This document shows positions 58,685 through 64,000 of a DNA stretch of 64,000 nucleotides, piece by piece (the first letter of the stretch is position 1; the number at the start of each line of letters is the position of its first letter). Origin of the DNA: Mytilus edulis (Eukaryota > Mollusca > Bivalvia > Mytilida > Mytilidae). The notes beneath the pieces are model-generated. The model saw nothing but the letters and a program-made list of their open reading frames with translations. It ran no database searches and was not told the DNA's origin. A program made the position numbers and the translations under genes. The DNA lies in NCBI RefSeq assembly GCF_963676685.1, contig NC_092346.1:48513062-48577061 (forward strand), written 5' to 3'.

Positions 58685-59983
58685 GATCATTTAATGATTT
58701 GGAGTGTTTTAAGTTAATGAAATATATTAAATGCTTGCCAATTTGATAAAACTCATTATTATGCAGTAGTCAATATACGCATGTGCAAAAACAAATTGCT
58801 GAATTTAGAGCAGGTGTTTATTCATAAAGCGAAAGAAGCACGTCATATTAGAATTTCTTTTAAATGAATCATCATACACGTGCTGTTTCGTTACCTTGTT
58901 TTTGTAGTTTTTAATTTTTTGTCAAATGGTTACATGTAACTCATAGTAGAAATGTTTAGAAACATAACAGTTACTATAGCTGAATAATATGCTGAACATC
59001 CCTTTTCACACAGAAAATTTACGACAAATAAAAACTCACATATTATTACTAATTTCGACGGATCAACACTCCGTCTCCCTCCCCTAAACATTTGATACAA
59101 CATTTTACATGATTTTCCGCGCCTGCTAGCAACACCAAAAACACAAACATCAATATATTGAACAATTGTCAATTGGAATGCCCACCATTTCTTATATAAT
59201 ATTTCAAATATGTATTGCCGTCCTGTAAAAAAAAATTCTTAATGAGCATTGTTTAAAGAACTCAAATTTTCTTTTGCTAAAAAAACTGTCACTTCTGTTT
59301 AGATTTTTTAAAATCAATTTCAGCAAAAATTTTCTATCTAAAGATTTTGTTATGTTATGCCATTTTATCATGGTTATGCTAATTTATGTTGAATTCTTTT
59401 TTTTCCTTTTAATTCTGTTTTTTTTTGGTGTTTTTGTTTGTTGCTATTATTTCATTGTTTATTGTTAGTTACATGTTATGTGGATCTTGCTTTTCTTCTG
59501 TTTTTACGATTGAAGCAATGAGAACACGAAGAACGTAGTGATAATGTTTCAGGGACTACTTTTTGTCAGAACAACAGTGAAATTGCTATATTGTTCGACT
59601 AAATACATTTGTGTAAGAGTACTGTTTATATAGTTCATATTTTACGTCAAACAATGCGACTTATTCTTTTAAAAGTTGTCAGCATTTTCCCTAAAATAGG
59701 TTATTTTATGTTAACATGATCTGATGCAAATAACCTGAAACGAAATATTGTGAATTTGTTATAGCTTGAAATGAAACATATGTATTTTTACAGCACAAAG
59801 AAACCTAAAAAGTTACAACATGAATGTAAGAAAAGGATTATTATAAAAACACACTAAGTTTTATGATATATGTCCTGGTACAAAGAATTATAAAGCAACA
59901 CGTGTTTGGTCTTATACGTTCAAAATTATGGCATATTTACATTCCTTTTGACTGTCTAGCATGCAAAAGGTTAACACGGCACA
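58685..59983. other. Upstream region of gene C, nothing else recognised
   Basis: The region is AT-rich with T-rich runs. A weak TATA-like 'catattta' lies about 50 bases before the gene C start codon, much less convincing than the boxes of genes A and B. No other gene was seen. Confidence 0.4.
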
Positions 59984-60029
59984 ATGGACCAAGGAATACT
60001 TGTGCTGATTTTTGTCTTAAGCTTTTCAG
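59984..60029 (+). CDS. Gene C exon 1: start codon and signal peptide
   Basis: ATG at 59984 opens a 15-codon hydrophobic signal followed by a GTAAAT donor at 60030. Exon length and phase equal those of genes A and B, suggesting a shared promoter/signal exon origin. Confidence 0.8.
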
Positions 60030-63000
60030 GTAAATAATATTTTACATAAATGTAATAACAACCTATTTTTTTTTTGGCTTTAAATTGAACGGATCTGAAA
60101 TATCTATTTTCCTCATTAAAAGGTAGAGATGGCAGATACCAGGGGATATTCATACGTTATGCTTTAATAAGAAAAACACGGATACAAAAACGGAAAGGAT
60201 GAAAAGATTAAAAAGTCCATTAAACAAAACATAGCAAACTAAAGAATCAGCAAAACAAACTTAACAAATTTCAATTTCATTGTAATTCGATAAAATTCAT
60301 TTGTACCAATATGCTTGAAATTTATATTTGATTGGGATGTGGGTGATAAAGAATAGATCAGAAGAAATAGGAAGACGTGTTTTAATTGCCAATGAGTCAA
60401 CTAGCCACAAAATAAAGTGGGCGTAGGCATTTATAGGCAATCGTCTGGCCTGTAATAAGGAGAAACACAATGTATATAGTTGCCTATAAAAGACCCCTAC
60501 ATGAAAAATGTGAATCAACTCAGATGAGAAAAACTAACAATGAACCATATTGATACCAGAACAATTGATGAAAATTGAATAGGACAGACATAAACAAACG
60601 ACAACAACTGAACTAAATGCTCATGATTTTGAACTGTCAAATATAGAATACGGCGGGATTAAAAATGTTTGTAAGCGATCTGACCTCCCTAAACCTGGAC
60701 ACATAAAAACTGTAAAAATAGTTGCAGTTGTCTTAATAACAACAAGATAGGTACAAGGCTCATTTCAATTTCTGTAAATATAATTCTATTTATACTCGAA
60801 AATCGAATGAACAAATCAAGTTTGTTGGTAAAATAACTGAAAAATATAAAACTGTGAAAAAAAATCAATAAAAGGTCCTTCAAAAACCTTTTGCATCAAT
60901 ACTGCGGAAAAATGTAAACAATAAAATTTCAACACAAAAAAACATACATTTTCTCTTCAATATTATATAAAATGTGTAATTATTATTATTATTATTATAA
61001 TTAACAGTGTTTGTATAGCGCTTATCTAAATAAAAATTAACTCTTAGCGCTTTACAATGCATAAAAAAACAATGAAACAAGTACATATAAACAAATTTAA
61101 AAATTGAATCAAAATAGAAACCGTAAAAAATAAAAAGAAGTACAACACAATATATGAAAATTAAAAATTATTCATCAAAAATAATATAAACAAATTTTGA
61201 AAAAAATATTAAAAGAAAACCAATTGTGATGAGCCATTCGCTTATTTAAGTTTGATTTCTACGGATCTCACCCCCTCCCTTTATTTTAAGAACTGTACAT
61301 GTATGGCTCTTAAATAATCATCGTTCATTTTTTACAGTTTCTACGAAAGAAGCAGGAAGATGTAGAAAGATTTCAAACAGTAAGATAAATTCTATACGTT
61401 TTTTGTCGATATATTCAGGATATTATTTGTTACTTTTTACAAGTGTTTCTAATATCTGTCATATTTAGAGTTTACCGTTACCTCATTACTGATTCGGGTC
61501 GAATGTGATTTATTGCCAATATTTTGTAAATTGTTCGTTTATAAATGTTTAAATTAGTAAGAAACTTCTAACTTCCTCGTGCAAAATTGATAATCCAAAA
61601 AAGCGCATCGGTCGCATGGAATTTAGTACGTGTTGTTTTCATTTTTTACAGCACTGGATTGATACCTCTGCTGGTGAACTATCATTCCCCGAGGGTATCG
61701 TCAGCTCAGTAGTCAATATTTCGGTATTAACATGATTTTATAAAAAAAAAATTTCAAACATTGTCCGTTTATATAAATCACCATTGATTCTACTCCTTCT
61801 AAAAAAACTGCCCATATTGGGTTTGGCAACTTAACAGTACTTTTTGGTCGTATAGATCTTCAACTGTTTTGGTTCTTATACAGAAAAGTGTTAATTGTCG
61901 CATGCATTTTAAGACGTGTTTTTTTACGTTTTTAATGACAATACATTTTAATTCAAACGCATATTAATAATCTGTTAATAAAAACGTCAATTATCAATTT
62001 TTTTTCATACTAAAATATATGATTTATGGCATGGCACATACAACTGTATGTATATTCAAATATTTATGTTTTTTTAAAAACACAACTATGTCTGTTAATT
62101 TTGCAGGTTGTGGAAAAAGCAGCTTTGGAAGATCCAAAACTGTAGGAGGTGATCAGATATTCAGAGGACCGATCAAAATTTACCTTGATATATCTATAGA
62201 CTTTGGTAAATAAAATTCAAAATACTTCCTGTTTTTTTGCGATAATGATAATTCAAAAATTCGACCTTGAAAATAAAAAGTGTTCCTGATTCTAAATGTG
62301 GAATGTAACATTACACTCGCAACAAATGAAAGCACTAAGATCCAATTGTAACTATTCAATAATCTATATTTTCGTAGAATAATATGTCTGTGTACATCGC
62401 TGTGACATTGTATACATTAATATTGAGACATTCAAAAATATACAGTTCACAGATACACTCAAATCGTTTGAAGGATTATCTTAAATCCTAGCCCTTAAAC
62501 AATCGGATAATAATGCCTGGCCAGATCTTTTCGTAAAACAAAATCACCTTATTAATTACTAAAGTACCGTAATACTATAATACTTAACAATTGACGTGTC
62601 ATTTGAGTAATAAATATACTGTTTTCCTTAACTTTCAGGTGGAACTGGTCGATATCATCATTGTAGAAAATTACGACATCACCCGAAATGTAAATTTTTA
62701 CGACAACAATGTCGACATTTTTGTCATCATCGTCACTGCAAATATGACAATCATCACCATGTGATACTTGGTCTCAATCCACGTGCGATACTTGGTCTCA
62801 ATCCCCGTGCTATAATTAGTACCGAGCACCGTGTGATACATGGTCACTATCATCGTTCGCTGAAGTCCAGAATGATCCATTTCAACCACAATAGGCTTCA
62901 AAACCGTCGTGTAGTTACATATCACCATCACAGTAGGTTTCAGCGTCAAGATTTGACCGGGCTTCATCGATATGCAAAACACCAACTTATGCTAAATTCT

Positions 63001-64000
63001 GACAACAACATCAGTAGGTTTTACCACCACCATAAGATTTGTTTACATCAGGAACACAAACGTTGGCTGAAGTATTCTAAACGCCACATCCGTAGATTTT
63101 CCGAGCATCGACATCTTCAAGTCAAAAGGTTTCACCACCAACATAGACTTATTCGAAATAAACAGCAAATGCGTTGGCTTCACTCACACCACCACCTTAT
63201 CCGAATGTTTCATCAATACCATAAGCTTCTTCGACATCAGAAGCTAAAACCCTTTATACATTATAACCACAAAATCCTAAGATTATATCATAAACATACG
63301 TTTCATCTACATCAGACGCACCGAATCCGTAGGGTAATAAACCACCACGACCGCCATATGCGTAGGTTTCACAACCACCATAGTCGCCATCTTATACGTA
63401 GGTTTCACCATCACCGTAGACTTCAACGGTATCAACTGCAAAAGCGTTGGGTAAAATTTCACCACCGTCAGATCCGTAGATTCCACCGACACGATAGTCT
63501 TGTTCGTGAACAGCTGCACAAGAGTTTGATAAGGTCTAACCACCATCTGCACATTCGTCGCTTTCATCATGATCTTGGGCTTCACTCACACCAGGAACAC
63601 AAACGTTGGATGAAGTATTCTAAGCACCTAATACGTAGGTTCCACCATCGCCGCCATCACCAATTTAGTAGGTTTCACCTGCACAAACTTCATCGATTTA
63701 ATAAACAAAAGCAAATGATTCGATTTAATCACCATCACCACGTCCATATATTTCACCAACAACATAAACTTTGGAAAAATCAAAAACACAAGCTTTGGGT
63801 TCGCCACAACCACTTTCATTTCGGTAAGTTTAATCATCATCGAAAGCAAAAGCGTTGGATAAAGTTTCATCACCGTCATATTCGACAATTTCAACGGCAC
63901 AAGAAACAAGATCGTTGGCATAAGTACTCAACATTCCACATTCACCAACACGGTTTGAACCAAAAACGAAGGTTTCGTTACCATCTTCATAAACATGTGG
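59984..64000 (+). CDS. Gene C: secreted extremely His/Arg-rich repeat protein (3' end outside window)
   Basis: Exons are 59984-60029 (signal peptide, MDQGILVLIFVLSFS), 61338-61379 (STKEAGRCRKISN), 62107-62205 (CGKSSFGRSKTVGG...) and 62639 to beyond 64000. All junctions are GT-AG and phase 1, and the first exon is 46 nt as in genes A and B. The last exon is open for at least 454 codons. It starts with a Cys/His cluster (C-x8-C-x6-C-x3-C-x4-C), then two copies of ILGLNPRA. From about 63060 onward it has a repeat of about 26 residues with consensus RRFHxH..L.R.Q..KRW.K...H.I. Roughly every fourth or fifth residue is His. At least 516 residues are encoded here. Metal binding is plausible from composition; no named family was recognised. 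Confidence 0.8.
60355..60720 (+). repeat. R1 copy in gene C intron 1
   Basis: A diverged R1: 'ttgccaatgagtcaactagc', 'tgcctataaaagacccctac', 'ggcgggattaaaaatgtttg'. Situated between gene C exons 1 and 2. Confidence 0.55.
60976..61001. repeat. ATT trinucleotide microsatellite
   Basis: An uninterrupted run of about eight TTA/ATT units in gene C intron 1. Confidence 0.7.
61338..62205 (+). CDS. Gene C exons 2 and 3
   Basis: Exon 2 (61338-61379) is 14 codons with one Cys and basic residues. Exon 3 (62107-62205) is 33 codons with Cys near its start, GRSKTVGGDQ and a hydrophobic IYLDISIDF end. Both have good acceptors (TTTTACAG, TTTTGCAG) and phase-1 ends, and frame is preserved through all four exons. 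Confidence 0.7.
61645..61760 (-). repeat. Fragment of the 355-bp satellite family in gene C intron 2
   Basis: 'agcactggattgatacctct', 'ccccgagggtatcgtcagct' and 'cagtagtcaatatttcggt' are the reverse of the unit's segment from 'gaagtgctgactactggg' to 'cagtggtgtaaa'. Confidence 0.65.
62639..64000 (+). CDS. Gene C exon 4: long His/Arg repeat exon, open at window end
   Basis: The acceptor TTTCAG ends at 62638. The frame stays open to base 64000 with no stop in 454 codons, improbable by chance in this AT-rich DNA. Apparent minus-strand frames here are shadows of the His codons (CAC/CAT). RRF-anchored units measure 26, 26, 27, 12, 26, 27 and 26 residues in sequence, so one unit is shortened. Confidence 0.82.

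Noticed and set aside
62698..63921. Minus-strand open frames rich in Val, Met and Thr opposite gene C
   Set aside because: These are shadows of the CAC/CAT, CGT and AAA codons on the plus strand, which carries the signal peptide, splice sites and repeat.

Overview
The window is eukaryotic and looks like bivalve mollusc DNA, most likely a marine mussel (Mytilus type). It is AT-rich, genes are split into many small GT-AG exons, and it is full of dispersed repeats of kinds I associate with mussel genomes: a tandem 355-bp unit, Penelope-like reverse transcriptase remnants, and short non-autonomous repeats. The genus is inferred from repeat style, not from a database search. No rRNA, tRNA, CRISPR or bacterial gene was seen.

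The core is three genes for secreted, histidine- and tyrosine-rich proteins. Gene A runs on the minus strand (14501 down to about 2466). Gene B runs on the plus strand (21952-43901). Gene C runs on the plus strand from 59984 and leaves the window still open. A and B lie head to head about 7.4 kb apart and are clear paralogues: a 46-nt signal-peptide exon, then exons of 96, 201 and about 210 nt, then alternating exons for two small modules. One module has cysteines spaced C-x11-C-x9-C. The other is a Gly/Tyr/His module ending in a short basic/aromatic strand. Every intron I placed is phase 1, so any exon pair can be copied or lost without changing frame. Both genes carry a late exon with ten consecutive 11-residue repeats, each ending in His. 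Gene B has 33 coding exons whose lengths sum to 4122 nt, a multiple of three (1373 codons plus stop). It contains seven tandem four-exon units, two of them near-identical recent copies. Gene C shares the 46-nt, phase-1 first exon, but its body is a different, extreme His/Arg-rich protein with a repeat of about 26 residues.

Layout. 1-2465: repeat remnants and the unresolved 3' end of gene A. 2466-14501: gene A, with a 355-bp satellite in its second intron. 14502-21951: intergenic DNA with repeats and divergent TATA-type promoters. 21952-44700: gene B, with several transposon pieces in introns. 44700-54430: repeat-rich DNA including a broken Penelope-like reverse transcriptase (49721-50864). 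54432-58670: a LINE with 14-bp target-site duplications and a poly(A) tail, disabled by an internal deletion and a nonsense codon. 58685-59983: unassigned. 59984-64000: gene C.

I do not recognise the A/B family by name. The signal peptide, many cysteines, tyrosine and histidine suggest an extracellular, possibly metal-binding or cross-linked structural protein (shell, periostracum, byssus or body fluid), but that role is inference. All exon boundaries were read by eye from splice consensus, reading frame and paralogy; there is no transcript evidence.
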